A model generated the notes under the pieces. It worked only from the letters and a program-made list of their open reading frames with translations, did no database searches and was not told the origin of the DNA. DNA of 11,475 bases from Actinomycetota bacterium (GTDB lineage Bacteria; Actinomycetota; Acidimicrobiia; Acidimicrobiales; Ilumatobacteraceae): NCBI GenBank assembly GCA_005805045.1, contig SYNW01000041.1:1-11475 (forward strand), given 5' to 3'. Positions 1 through 5,707 of this stretch are shown piece by piece; the first letter of the stretch is position 1, and every line of letters starts with the position of its first letter. Made by a program: the position numbers and the translations under genes.

Positions 1-999
1 ATGTTTGATCCCAGCGAGAGAGTGCGACCACTCGGTTATTGGAGTTTCGTCACCGCGGGCGCACCAGTGATTGGTGTCGTCGCCGGAGTGCCCCTTGTTG
101 CGTTGTTCGGGTGGCGGACGATTTTTTTGATGCAGGCACCTTTGTGTCTTGTCGGCTGCGTGGCCGCATGGTGGTTGCTCGGTGATACCGACCGCCATAA
201 GAATGTGAAATTCGATATGCAAGGTGCCTTGCTTCTTGGCGTCGGCTCGGTGATGATTTTGCTGGCGATTAATCGTGGGTCGGCGTGGGGCTTCTTGTCT
301 GGACGAACTGTCGGCGTTGCAATAGCCGGCGTTGTCGCATTGATTTTGTTCGTGCGCGTCGAGCAGCGGGTGAGTGAGCCGATGTTGCCGTTGCAATGGT
401 TTCGCACGCGCAATGTCGCGTTCCCGATCGCCAGTCAGGCACTAACAAATTTTGCCTACATGGGCGGCTTCATGATCGTGCCGCAGTTGCTCGAAATCGG
501 CTTAGGTTTTTCGACGGCGCACATCGGCTGGTTGATCATCGCTCGTCCTCTTGTATTTTCTCTCGTCGCACCTTTTTCGGGGCGAATCGCGATGCGGATT
601 GGTGAACGCAATGCTGGAGTCATCGGTGCAACTGCGGTGTTGGGTTCGATGCTTGCACTCTCGCAAATTGACGTTGGATCGTCAGATCTGTTTATCGCAT
701 TTGGTTTGTCGCTCTCAGGTGTCGGTCTTGGCATCGCTTCGCCAGCTCTGACTGCGCTGCTCGCGAACTCGGTCGAAGTTGCCGATCTTGGGGTGGCGAG
801 TGCGGTTCAGCAGTTGGTCAATCAAATGGGGGCTGTGTTGGGTGCCGCGGTGATGGTCGGGGTACATCAAGCCGCGATCAATTCGGGCATGGTGCAAAGT
901 TTTTCTTACGCGTTGCTTGTCGGAGCGATTTCTAGTGCAATCGGTATTTTTGCTGCCAGCGCCGTGCGGCGCACGCCCCTGCGTAGCCAGGTCGGCTAG
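1..999 (+). CDS. MFS drug/metabolite transporter, DHA2-like (5' end cut by window)
   Basis: An integral membrane protein that probably exports drugs or metabolites by proton antiport; the substrate cannot be told. The visible 332 residues are almost entirely hydrophobic helices. Near the start, a Gly/Pro-rich helix (about residues 18-33) runs into 'GWRTIFLMQAP', which matches the 'GWRwiFliNvP' signature after the motif-C helix of 14-helix DHA2 transporters. That signature normally lies 140-170 residues into the protein, so the first four or five helices should lie upstream of the window and the ATG at position 1 is probably an internal Met. About nine further hydrophobic segments follow, with a short basic tail (RRTPLRSQ). 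The gene runs convergently into pyrF with only 2 bp between the stop codons. The family call is firm; the exact subfamily is inference. Confidence 0.85.
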   Translation: MFDPSERVRPLGYWSFVTAGAPVIGVVAGVPLVALFGWRTIFLMQAPLCLVGCVAAWWLLGDTDRHKNVKFDMQGALLLGVGSVMILLAINRGSAWGFLSGRTVGVAIAGVVALILFVRVEQRVSEPMLPLQWFRTRNVAFPIASQALTNFAYMGGFMIVPQLLEIGLGFSTAHIGWLIIARPLVFSLVAPFSGRIAMRIGERNAGVIGATAVLGSMLALSQIDVGSSDLFIAFGLSLSGVGLGIASPALTALLANSVEVADLGVASAVQQLVNQMGAVLGAAVMVGVHQAAINSGMVQSFSYALLVGAISSAIGIFAASAVRRTPLRSQVG

Positions 1000-1001
1000 T
1001 C

Positions 1002-1835
1002 CTAGTTGCTTTTGACTCCTTGGTTGATCGCTTCACGCGTGGAGACTGCGACACTTCGCGCCGCAGCGGCAAAATCAGCGCCGTCACTGGCGTAAAGAAT
1101 CGCCCGCGAAGAATTGATGATCAGGCCGCGTTGTGTATCGTCAGAAGTTTTATACGCGCCAGCACGGACAACAGCGTCAATATCGCCGCCTTGGGCTCCG
1201 ATGCCGGGCACGAGTATCGGCATATTGCCAACGATCACCCGCACGCGCGCAAGTTCGTCAGGATAAGTCGCGCCAACGACGAGCGCGCACTCACCGATAC
1301 CACGCCACTTAGAAGCGGCTGTCCGAGCAACTCGCAGATAAACGGGTTCGCCATCGACCTCGAGCGATTGAAACTCACTCGAGCCAGCGTTCGACGTTCG
1401 ACACAAGACAATCGTGCCCTTGCCGGGCGTCGTCAAAAACGGTTCAAGGCTGTCGGTGCCAAGGTATGGGTTCACGGTTACGGCATCGGCGCCATATCGC
1501 GCAAATGCTTCGCGTGCATAAAGCGAGGCAGTGTCGCCGATGTCGCCACGCTTGGCATCCAAAATCAAAACAACATCTGGAAACTGCGCCCGAATGTATT
1601 CGCAGATATTCTCAAGTTGCCTTTCGGCGCCAACGGCTGCAAAATAGGCAATCTGTGGTTTGAACGCGCAAACTAGGTCGCCAGTTGCATCAATGATCGA
1701 TTTGCAAAACTTCTCGATTGCATCCACCGAACCCCGCATTGCAGTCGGAAATCGCGCAACATCTGGGTCGAGACCGACACAAAGCATCGAATCACTGTTG
1801 GCCCAAGCCGTGTCAAGTCGCCGATAAAAACTCAT
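1002..1835 (-). CDS. pyrF: Orotidine 5'-phosphate decarboxylase (group 2, mycobacterial type)
   Basis: Cytoplasmic enzyme of the last step of de novo pyrimidine synthesis, converting orotidine 5'-phosphate to UMP and CO2. The 277-residue length fits the longer group found in actinobacteria and myxobacteria rather than the roughly 230-residue E. coli type. Visible motifs: LCVGLDPD (18-25), FKPQIAYF (58-65, substrate Lys), the catalytic Asp/Lys/Asp array in LDAKRGDIGDTA (92-103), VPGIGAQGGD (209-218, phosphate loop) and NSSRAILYAS (241-250). The start is the ATG at 1835, 10 bp after the ferredoxin stop, so the two are very likely cotranscribed. No other pyr gene is in view, so the regulation is unknown. 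The 3' end lies 2 bp from the MFS stop, leaving no intergenic room for a separate terminator. Confidence 0.96.
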   Translation of the reverse strand: MSFYRRLDTAWANSDSMLCVGLDPDVARFPTAMRGSVDAIEKFCKSIIDATGDLVCAFKPQIAYFAAVGAERQLENICEYIRAQFPDVVLILDAKRGDIGDTASLYAREAFARYGADAVTVNPYLGTDSLEPFLTTPGKGTIVLCRTSNAGSSEFQSLEVDGEPVYLRVARTAASKWRGIGECALVVGATYPDELARVRVIVGNMPILVPGIGAQGGDIDAVVRAGAYKTSDDTQRGLIINSSRAILYASDGADFAAAARSVAVSTREAINQGVKSN

Positions 1836-1845
1836 TGGCTAGAAA

Positions 1846-2037
1846 TCACTGTTCGATGGTGATCGCACCAGTTGGGCAAATCTCCTCAGCAGCCGTAACC
1901 GACTCGTGCAACTCGGGGCCAGGGTTGTCGTTGAGCACATAAAGAAAGCCATCTTTGCGAATCTCAAAAACTTCAGGACACATCTGCGTGCACGCGCCAG
2001 TTGACGCGCAGTTATCAAAATTCACGCTGACTTTCAT
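1846..2037 (-). CDS. Small single-cluster ferredoxin, probably [3Fe-4S] or labile [4Fe-4S]
   Basis: A 63-residue soluble electron carrier. With the ATG at 2037 as start, the cluster residues are Cys10, Cys16 (in CASTGAC) and Cys54 (in the CP motif near the C-terminus). The position that is the second cluster Cys in ordinary [4Fe-4S] ferredoxins, and Asp14 in Pyrococcus furiosus ferredoxin, is Thr13. Cys20 (CPEVF) aligns with P. furiosus Cys21, which there forms a disulfide, but no partner Cys is visible. This spacing is typical of actinobacterial [3Fe-4S] ferredoxins, often cytochrome P450 partners; no P450 is in the window. A TTG one codon upstream (2040) is possible, but the ATG lies exactly 7 nt after a TANNNT box, which fits a leaderless start. 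It lies 45 bp after leuA and 10 bp before pyrF. Family certain, redox partner unknown. Confidence 0.93.
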   Translation of the reverse strand: MKVSVNFDNCASTGACTQMCPEVFEIRKDGFLYVLNDNPGPELHESVTAAEEICPTGAITIEQ

Positions 2038-2044
2038 CAAAGTG

Positions 2045-2050
2045 AGACTA
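2045..2050 (-). promoter_or_regulatory. Candidate -10 box (TAGTCT) for a leaderless ferredoxin-pyrF transcript
   Basis: On the minus strand TAGTCT is followed by exactly 7 nt and then the ferredoxin ATG, and no Shine-Dalgarno sequence precedes that ATG. TANNNT about 7 nt before a start codon is the usual layout of leaderless transcripts in actinobacteria. No good -35 box is visible, and read-through from leuA could also serve these genes. Confidence 0.4.
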
Positions 2051-2082
2051 GTTGAAATGGATAATTGGCTTGGCGGCGCCGA

Positions 2083-3771
2083 TTAGCCCGCAGAACCTTG
2101 GCGTTCGAAAGCGCACAGCACGGCGCGCAACGAAGCGGTGATCGTGCTTGGGTCAGTGCCCACACCCCAGCGCACGTTGCCCTCGCTATCGGCACCCTCG
2201 ATGTATGCAACCGCCTTCGCTTCTGAACCTTGGCTCAAAGCGTGTTCGACATAATCTTTGACGTCGAATACGACCTTGAATTCGCCACGCAACGCATGCA
2301 CGAATGCGTCGATTGGTCCGTTGCCGACGCCGGTAAGCGTGCGCGGTACACCATCGACCAATATCTGCGCGCTGATTGTTGTCGAGCCTTTTGAGTCGCT
2401 GCGCATCTCGTGGCTTTCAAGTTTGAATTTCGACTCAGTCAACAAATATTCACGCTCGAACGCCGACCACATCACATCGGGGGCAATCTCGGTGCCCGAA
2501 TCTTCGGTGATGTGTTGAATCGCTTTCGAGAACTCGACTTGCAAGCGACGCGGTAACGCAAAACCGTGCTCGGTCTGCATCACATAGGCGACGCCGCCCT
2601 TGCCCGACTGACTGTTGACTCGGATCACAGCCTCATAAGTGCGACCGACATGTTTCGGGTCAATCGGCAAATATGGCACGGCCCACTTGTCGTAATCTTT
2701 CGGCAACGCATCGAGACCTTTCTTGATTGCATCTTGATGACTGCCCGAAAAAGCGGTGTAAACCAGATCGCCCGCATACGGCTGACGCTCGGGCACCGCC
2801 AAACGGTTGCAATATTCGGCATCGCGACGCAACGCATCGATGTCGTTGATATCTAATCGCGGATCGACACCGTTCATGAACAAATTCATCGCCAAAGTGA
2901 TGATGTCGACGTTGCCGGTGCGTTCGCCATTGCCGAACAACGTGCCTTCGACGCGATCGGCACCGGCCATCACGCCAAACTCGGCGGCGGCAACGGCGCA
3001 ACCACGGTCGTTGTGCGGGTGCAGTGAGAGAACAAGTTTGTCGCGCCTTGGCACGGTGCGACCGAACCACTCGATGACATCACCATAGACATTGGGCGAG
3101 TAGCACTCGACTGTGGCAGGCAAGTTCAAGATAATCTTGCGCTCGACCGTCGGCTCTATAACTTGCATCACCGCTTCACAAATCTCAACCGCAAAGTCAG
3201 GCTCGGCCAAAGTGAAACTCTCCGGCGAATATTCGTAACGCACGGCCGTGCCAGCAAGTTTGCTCTCAAGTTTGCGGCAAATTTTGGCGGCACTTGTCGC
3301 AATGTCGATAACACCCGGCTTGTCGAGACCAAATACGACTCGACGCTGTAATGGATTAACCGAGTTATAAAAGTGCACGATCGCCCGCGGTGCGCCGACA
3401 AGGCATTCGTATGTTCGCTCAAGCAACTCGCGGCGGCACTGCACAAGAACCTGAATCGTCACGTCTTCGGGTATCAAATCTTGTTCGATCAACAATCGCA
3501 CGAAGTCATAGTCGGGTTGACTGGCCGATGGAAACCCGACCTCAATCTCTTTGAATCCCATTTTTACGAGAGTCTTAAACATGCGCAACTTGCGCTCAGG
3601 GTCCATTGGGTCGATCAACGCTTGGTTGCCGTCGCGCAAATCAACCGAGCACCACAAGGGCGCCTTGTCGATGATGCGGTTCGGCCAAGTGCGGTCGGCG
3701 AGCACGAGCGGCACCGAATGCGAATATTTTTCGAACTGCATCTTGCGGGGTTGGGTTGGTTTTGGTGGCAC
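2083..3771 (-). CDS. leuA: 2-isopropylmalate synthase (actinobacterial type)
   Basis: Committed step of leucine synthesis: condenses acetyl-CoA with 2-ketoisovalerate to 2-isopropylmalate; cytoplasmic, usually inhibited by leucine. Residues about 30-310 form the TIM-barrel catalytic domain: DLRDGNQ (44-50, metal-binding Asp), EVGFPSAS (77-84), SLHPHNDRG (249-257, two metal-binding His) and GNGERTGN (280-287). YTAFSGSHQDAI (338-349) and IRVNSQSGKGG (383-393) lie in the linker subdomains. Residues about 460-555 match the C-terminal LeuA allosteric domain (GVGNGPIDAFVHAL, 481-494). The sequence is very close in layout to Mycobacterium tuberculosis LeuA. The start chosen is GTG 3771, with GAG 7 nt upstream; ATG 3741 (MQFEKYSHS) is an alternative that would remove ten residues without touching a domain. 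Expression is probably set by the Leu-codon attenuator at 3816-3929. Confidence 0.97.
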   Translation of the reverse strand: MPPKPTQPRKMQFEKYSHSVPLVLADRTWPNRIIDKAPLWCSVDLRDGNQALIDPMDPERKLRMFKTLVKMGFKEIEVGFPSASQPDYDFVRLLIEQDLIPEDVTIQVLVQCRRELLERTYECLVGAPRAIVHFYNSVNPLQRRVVFGLDKPGVIDIATSAAKICRKLESKLAGTAVRYEYSPESFTLAEPDFAVEICEAVMQVIEPTVERKIILNLPATVECYSPNVYGDVIEWFGRTVPRRDKLVLSLHPHNDRGCAVAAAEFGVMAGADRVEGTLFGNGERTGNVDIITLAMNLFMNGVDPRLDINDIDALRRDAEYCNRLAVPERQPYAGDLVYTAFSGSHQDAIKKGLDALPKDYDKWAVPYLPIDPKHVGRTYEAVIRVNSQSGKGGVAYVMQTEHGFALPRRLQVEFSKAIQHITEDSGTEIAPDVMWSAFEREYLLTESKFKLESHEMRSDSKGSTTISAQILVDGVPRTLTGVGNGPIDAFVHALRGEFKVVFDVKDYVEHALSQGSEAKAVAYIEGADSEGNVRWGVGTDPSTITASLRAVLCAFERQGSAG

Positions 3772-3815
3772 TTTGTTTCTCGTTTCGCTTCGTTTTGATT
3801 CGCTAATTAAGTTTT

Positions 3816-3854
3816 ATTAAAAAGAAAACCCCCTGGGCCTTTTGGCTCAGAGGG
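3816..3854 (-). terminator. Intrinsic terminator of the leuA attenuator
   Basis: On the minus strand an 11-pair stem (one A-C mismatch, one G-U) forms between CCCUCUGAGCC and GGCCCAGGGGG around an AAAA loop (3829-3854), followed at once by the U-rich run UUUUCUUUUU (3828-3819). It lies 45 nt before the leuA GTG and 29 nt after the stop of a three-Leu leader peptide, so it is best read as the attenuator terminator. It would also end transcripts arriving from hss. On the plus strand no T-run follows the hairpin, so it works in one direction only. Confidence 0.88.
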
Positions 3855-3857
3855 TGC

Positions 3858-3882
3858 GGCTGCAGTGATATGCGACTGCGCC
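3858..3882 (-). promoter_or_regulatory. Leader RNA hairpin upstream of the leuA terminator
   Basis: GGC-GCAGU pairs with ACUGC-A-GCC on the minus strand: eight pairs with one bulged A and an 8-nt loop. The hairpin begins 1 nt after the leader-peptide stop codon and ends 3 nt before the terminator stem. Its 5' arm (GGCGCAG) can also pair, with one G-A mismatch, with CUGAGCC inside the terminator's 5' arm. It could therefore act either as a pause hairpin or as part of an antiterminator switch. The fold was done by eye and not energy-evaluated. Confidence 0.6.
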
Positions 3883-3883
3883 G

Positions 3884-3916
3884 TTACGTAAGTAGGAGCT
3901 CGTTTCGTGAAATCAT
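3884..3916 (-). CDS. leuL: Leucine leader peptide MISRNELLLT controlling leuA
   Basis: A 10-codon ORF that ends with three consecutive leucine codons (CTC CTA CTT, 3898-3890), one Thr codon and TAA. An intrinsic terminator follows 29 nt later and leuA starts 112 nt after the stop codon. A run of codons for the end-product amino acid just before a terminator is the hallmark of ribosome-mediated attenuation, and Leu leader peptides ahead of leuA are known in actinobacteria. When Leu-tRNA is scarce the ribosome should stall on the Leu codons and favour an antiterminated fold; when leucine is plentiful it should reach the stop codon and let the terminator form. The ATG lies 7 nt after a TAAACT box, so the peptide is probably translated from a leaderless transcript. 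A GAAG sequence lies only 3 nt before the ATG, too close for a good ribosome binding site. The peptide is presumably degraded and has no role of its own. Confidence 0.85.
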   Translation of the reverse strand: MISRNELLLT

Positions 3917-3923
3917 TATCTTC

Positions 3924-3929
3924 AGTTTA
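3924..3929 (-). promoter_or_regulatory. Candidate -10 box (TAAACT) of the leu leader/leuA promoter
   Basis: TAAACT on the minus strand matches TATAAT at 4 of 6 positions and lies 7 nt before the leader-peptide ATG, placing transcription start at or next to that ATG. A possible -35 box, TTGATT (3950-3945), is 15 nt upstream, which is shorter than ideal. The box lies 31 bp downstream of the hss stop, so leuA can be transcribed independently of hss. Confidence 0.5.
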
Positions 3930-3937
3930 ACGAGTCG

Positions 3938-3964
3938 CCCTGTAAATCAAACCCGTAAATCAAC
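3938..3964. repeat. Tandem direct repeat GTAAATCAA, period 13
   Basis: GTAAATCAA occurs perfectly at 3942-3950 and 3955-3963; with flanking CCC the similarity covers about 13 bp per copy. It overlaps the last codon and stop of hss and the -35 region of the leu leader promoter. It could be a regulator binding site on the helical face of the promoter, or chance. Confidence 0.5.
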
Positions 3965-5432
3965 TCGGGGTCGGGGTGAGAAAGTTGCGAAATTGCCACG
4001 GGTCGGTCGTGTCCAGGCGGCCCGTGTTGCCATGGCCTGGAAACAAATCATTGCGTGTCTTTATTGGATCCCAATCGGTCGGCGCACTATGAATCTCGCC
4101 GATATATGGTCGGGCATCGGCCAACACGGATTTCCACGGCAAATCGTCGGGGACGCAAACGCCTTCGTTCGGGCTGGCGATCATCCACTTGACAGCGGCG
4201 ATAACCGAGCCGGCAACCTGCAGTGTTGTTGCGCTTTGACCATCGACGATTGATCGGGCCTCGTCAATCGACAGGCGAGTGCCCGTCCACCAACCCGTGT
4301 AGTCGTGACCGAGCAGCAAGACCCCGAGTTCATCGCGACCCGAAATAATTTCGTTATTCATGATCCGCTCTTTTGGCTGCTTTTGCCAATTGCGCATGCG
4401 TAACTCGAGAACGCTATTGATCGCTTCGTTCGACGGGCAATACGAATAATGAACAGTCGGACGATAGATCGCCTTGCCAGATTCGTCGCGCACCGTGAGG
4501 TGGTTACTCATCGTGTAACTCTCACCGTGACGAATAATCATTCCAAGAATTTCGCCGCTCGGCACCCACGAACGAACCCAAGTCTCCATGCCGGGTTGGG
4601 CCAAACAAATTTGATTGCACGGGCCATCGTCGGCGTGCACTTGGGCGTTGGCAGGCATCCATCTTTCGTGCGTACCCCAACCCATTTCGGCAGGTGCGAC
4701 ACCTTCTTCATAAAAACCTTCGACCGACCAAGTGTTGACGAATTCGTTCACTTGTTTCGGTTGATTCGTAATCTGTGTGTCGCGCTCACTGATGTGAATC
4801 ACGCGCGTGCCCGTCAACATCGCCAAGCGATCAAACGATTCGCTGGCCAATGCCGATTCGATCGCGCTTTGCCGTGAGCCCGCACGCCCGTCGCTCAAAA
4901 TTTTGTTTGAGATTTCGAACAATGCTTGTTTTGCAAAATGCGAAACCAAACCCGGATTTGCACCATGTTCGACCACCGCACTCGGGCCGTTGTTCGAACC
5001 CCATCGTGCAATCATCTTGCGGATCGATTGATGGCGCACATAAAGCGTGCGGTCAAGCGGGTGTGTCGCCGCCATGTCGTAGTAGGGGTCCCACAGTTCG
5101 ACCGACGTGTTGAGATAGCGCACACCGCGCATGCGGCACCATTCAAGAATTGTTGGGCAGTCGATGTTCCAGGCGAGGTCGAGCAAGATGTCGCCAGCAG
5201 CAACTCGCTCTGACAAAAAGCTGTCGAGATTTTCGCGAGTCACCTGGGCGATTTCGTATTTGACGCCCTGCTTGATGGCTTCGGCGACACGATGGCGGTT
5301 GTCGACAAAGTCGACGATCGTCATTGAACTTGTTGCAAGTTTCAGATCACGAATCAAAAGCGGAATCACGCACTGGGCAACAGAACCACACCCAAGAACA
5401 AGCACCCGACGTGGGTGCGATTGCTCGCTCAC
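3960..5432 (-). CDS. hss: Homospermidine synthase (saccharopine dehydrogenase-like fold)
   Basis: NAD-dependent cytoplasmic enzyme that makes sym-homospermidine from two putrescines (or putrescine plus spermidine). Its 490 residues compare with about 477 for the Blastochloris viridis enzyme. An N-terminal Rossmann motif GCGSVAQ lies at 14-20. Family blocks follow in order: NTSVELWDPY (108-117), EHGANPGLVS (155-164), IHISERDTQ (212-220), VNTWSVEGF (232-240, with the substrate-binding Trp and Glu), MGWGTHERWMP (250-260), YRPTVHYSYCP (323-333), DELGVLLLGH (367-376) and a C-terminal DPWQFRNFL (477-485). All conserved blocks are present, so the enzyme should be active. It starts at GTG 5432, overlapping the upstream 57-residue ORF by 4 bp (GTGA), which implies translational coupling. 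Related carboxynorspermidine dehydrogenases share the fold, but these blocks fit homospermidine synthase better. No other polyamine gene is in the window. Confidence 0.9.
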   Translation of the reverse strand: MSEQSHPRRVLVLGCGSVAQCVIPLLIRDLKLATSSMTIVDFVDNRHRVAEAIKQGVKYEIAQVTRENLDSFLSERVAAGDILLDLAWNIDCPTILEWCRMRGVRYLNTSVELWDPYYDMAATHPLDRTLYVRHQSIRKMIARWGSNNGPSAVVEHGANPGLVSHFAKQALFEISNKILSDGRAGSRQSAIESALASESFDRLAMLTGTRVIHISERDTQITNQPKQVNEFVNTWSVEGFYEEGVAPAEMGWGTHERWMPANAQVHADDGPCNQICLAQPGMETWVRSWVPSGEILGMIIRHGESYTMSNHLTVRDESGKAIYRPTVHYSYCPSNEAINSVLELRMRNWQKQPKERIMNNEIISGRDELGVLLLGHDYTGWWTGTRLSIDEARSIVDGQSATTLQVAGSVIAAVKWMIASPNEGVCVPDDLPWKSVLADARPYIGEIHSAPTDWDPIKTRNDLFPGHGNTGRLDTTDPWQFRNFLTPTPS

Positions 5433-5602
5433 GCGTATCGCGGGGCGGAGTCGTCCTTGCCAGCGTTTAGAAGTGTTTCGAGCGATGCTTCAAAGACTGC
5501 ATCTGATGGAACCAACAATTTATGCCAGTCGTAGACAATTCCTTTGCGACCCGTGAACAACGGCTCGTCAAGAGTTGTTGAGTTAGTACTTTGGTCAAAC
5601 AC
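5429..5602 (-). CDS. Unrecognised 57-residue ORF, translationally coupled to hss
   Basis: I do not recognise this protein. The reading frame ends in a TGA that overlaps the hss GTG (GTGA), the usual sign of coupled genes in this window. GTG 5602 is chosen as the start because it lies 8 nt after a good promoter (TAGACA, 17 bp, TAGGGT), giving a leaderless or near-leaderless mRNA. The frame stays open to GTG 5707, but that extension crosses the promoter and the helicase start and is unlikely. The peptide has an acidic, Ser/Thr-rich first 14 residues, then TGRKGIVYDWHKLLVP (17-32) and an amphipathic stretch DAVFEASLETLL (34-45). It has no signal peptide, membrane segment or Cys pair. It may be a small partner of Hss, or mainly a translated leader that sets hss expression. 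Confidence 0.55.
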   Translation of the reverse strand: MFDQSTNSTTLDEPLFTGRKGIVYDWHKLLVPSDAVFEASLETLLNAGKDDSAPRYA

Positions 5603-5610
5603 AATTTTTG

Positions 5611-5639
5611 ACCCTACACATCTCGTCACAGTTTGTCTA
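5611..5639 (-). promoter_or_regulatory. Promoter of the small ORF-hss unit (TAGACA-17-TAGGGT)
   Basis: On the minus strand TAGACA (5639-5634, 5 of 6 to TTGACA) and TAGGGT (5616-5611, TANNNT) are separated by 17 bp, the ideal spacing. Transcription would start about 5605-5602, at or just before the GTG of the 57-residue ORF. This is the best-formed -35/-10 pair in the window. Confidence 0.6.
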
Positions 5640-5643
5640 CTGT

Positions 5644-5686
5644 CTGAGTGGTCAGCCCAAACTGACTCACGAGTCAGCGAACTCAG
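5644..5686. repeat. Nested inverted repeats in the hss/helicase divergent region
   Basis: An inner dyad CTGACTC-AC-GAGTCAG (5662-5677, seven perfect pairs) lies inside an outer pair CTGAGT (5644-5649) and ACTCAG (5681-5686). CTGA/TCAG also repeats at 5644-5655. The inner dyad sits 22 bp upstream of the hss-unit -35 box and 30 bp before the helicase ATG. It has the form of a binding site for a dimeric regulator acting on one or both genes. No regulator gene is nearby and I do not recognise the motif. Confidence 0.5.
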
Positions 5687-5707
5687 GTTGGTAGGGTGAG
5701 AGTTCAC

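Noticed and set aside
1..3. ATG at position 1 as the true start of the MFS gene
   Set aside because: The encoded protein begins at the motif-C helix, about 140-170 residues into DHA2-type transporters, so this is most likely an internal Met at the window edge.
1020..1676. A 218-codon open frame on the plus strand opposite pyrF
   Set aside because: It is a shadow of pyrF, which has all family motifs; the antisense product is low-complexity Arg/Ala-rich with no recognisable domain.
2062..2085. Imperfect hairpin TAATTGGC/GCCGATTA after leuA
   Set aside because: Seven pairs with a mismatch and an 8-nt loop, and no U-tract follows on the minus strand, so not a credible intrinsic terminator.
2660..3070. 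A 136-codon Arg-rich frame on the minus strand within leuA
   Set aside because: Out-of-frame shadow of leuA; very Arg-rich composition typical of a shifted frame, no promoter or start signal.
5603..5707. A longer, 92-residue version of the ORF upstream of hss, starting at GTG 5707
   Set aside because: The extra 35 residues would run through the good TAGACA/TAGGGT promoter and the dyad, and begin opposite the helicase start; GTG 5602 fits the promoter better.
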